From an uncultured Caryophanales bacterium (GTDB lineage: Bacteria > Bacillota_I > Bacilli_A > RF39 > UBA660), in contig CAMYXG010000073.1 in NCBI GenBank assembly GCA_947303225.1, positions 1 to 6,382 of the forward strand: a DNA stretch of 6,382 bases. The letters are read 5' to 3'. Within the stretch, counting starts at the first letter, position 1. The number at the start of each line of letters is the position of its first letter. Shown here piece by piece: positions 5,963-6,382 of this stretch. Below the pieces are notes generated by a model that made no database searches, had not been told where the DNA came from, and was given only the letters and a program-made list of their open reading frames with translations. Position numbers and translations under genes: made by a program.

Positions 5963-6382
5963 ATCTCTTTACATAAGTATATGGCTTGTAAATTTTTTCA
6001 TTTAATCTACCACTTTCATAATAGGTTTGAATCATAGGACAAATAGAAACAGATCCTTTTTTTTGATTCAATCCAGCCACTTGATAAGTAGCTTGTTTCA
6101 TTCTACCCATAATTGCCAACATCATAATGAAAAAATCCAAACGGGAAGACTCATCAACAAATTCTTGCTTTAATGACGAAATAAAATCACTTCGAAAAGA
6201 AGCTTTTACTAGCTTTTGTAAAATAACTTCATCAGAATCTTTATAATGAGTATTCAAAAAAGATAAAGTTTTTGCAAAAGCAATCGCAACTTCTTGAAAT
6301 TCTCCATATAAATTATAATTAGTAAGATCTGGTTGATACTCAAAAATAGCTTTATCTTTTCGATACTCTTTTCGAGGACGTT
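5961..6382 (-). CDS. Unrecognised protein, C-terminal part
   Basis: The frame is open from the right window edge to a TAA at 5961, giving 139 residues of a longer protein whose start is outside. I do not recognise the family. The visible part begins with a basic stretch (RPRKEYRKDK), then a probably helical region (GEFQEVAIAFAKTLSFLN), a hydrophobic segment FFIMMLAIMGRMKQ that could be a buried helix or a weak membrane segment, and a polar tail rich in Tyr and Lys with one Cys (SICPM). No catalytic motif or repeat stands out. There is no ATG in frame in the visible part; a TTG at 6257 lies within an apparently continuous coding frame and is unlikely to be the start. A terminator separates it from the VanZ-flippase gene. 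Confidence 0.6.
   Translation of the reverse strand, partial: RPRKEYRKDKAIFEYQPDLTNYNLYGEFQEVAIAFAKTLSFLNTHYKDSDEVILQKLVKASFRSDFISSLKQEFVDESSRLDFFIMMLAIMGRMKQATYQVAGLNQKKGSVSICPMIQTYYESGRLNEKIYKPYTYVKR

Noticed and set aside
5961..6257. A complete 98-residue gene starting with TTG at 6257
   Set aside because: The same frame stays open to the window edge and looks coding throughout, so this is the tail of a longer gene.
1..6382. CRISPR array, tRNA/rRNA genes, insertion sequence ends, or use of TGA as tryptophan
   Set aside because: No spaced direct repeats, no tRNA cloverleaf or rRNA-like sequence and no transposase were seen. TGA ends yqeG and yqeH at the expected family lengths, while Trp is encoded by TGG.

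Overview
The window is AT-rich chromosomal DNA from a low-G+C Gram-positive bacterium (Bacillota), and every convincing gene lies on the minus strand. Three things point there: a YqeG-YqeH pair, a sigma factor that closely resembles sporulation sigma-K, and Shine-Dalgarno sites of the GGAGG/GGTGA type. TGA serves as a stop for yqeG and yqeH, so this is the standard bacterial code and not the Mycoplasma code. A Bacilli or Erysipelotrichia-like spore-former is my best inference; I cannot name a genus.

In the direction of transcription (right to left), the layout is as follows. (1) 6382-5961: the C-terminal part of an unrecognised gene, closed by a hairpin terminator. (2) 5901-3991: one uninterrupted frame joining a VanZ-like membrane protein to a Wzx/RfbX-type polysaccharide flippase. 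A strong internal Shine-Dalgarno and ATG sit exactly at the join. (3) 3975-3289: an intact sigK-like gene starting 15 bases after the flippase stop, with its ribosome-binding site in the loop of a perfect 16-bp inverted repeat. (4) 3233-1785: a membrane-anchored polysaccharide deacetylase with about three Ig-like repeats ahead of a NodB catalytic domain. (5) 1701-177: a two-gene unit, yqeG (HAD phosphatase) and yqeH (circularly permuted ribosome-assembly GTPase), overlapping by 8 bases. (6) 89-1: the start of a type IV pilin-like or competence pseudopilin gene, cut by the window edge.

The genes form short transcription units. Hairpins separate the unknown gene, sigK, the deacetylase and yqeH from what follows. 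At two boundaries the -35 box of the next promoter lies inside the 3' arm of the previous terminator. Functionally the middle of the window concerns the cell envelope and probably sporulation (flippase, sigma-K, peptidoglycan-type deacetylase), while yqeGH is housekeeping. There is no RNA gene, CRISPR array, insertion sequence or prophage in view. The most notable features are the sigK start-site hairpin and the VanZ-flippase fusion; neither amounts to an obviously new system, and both need comparison with relatives.
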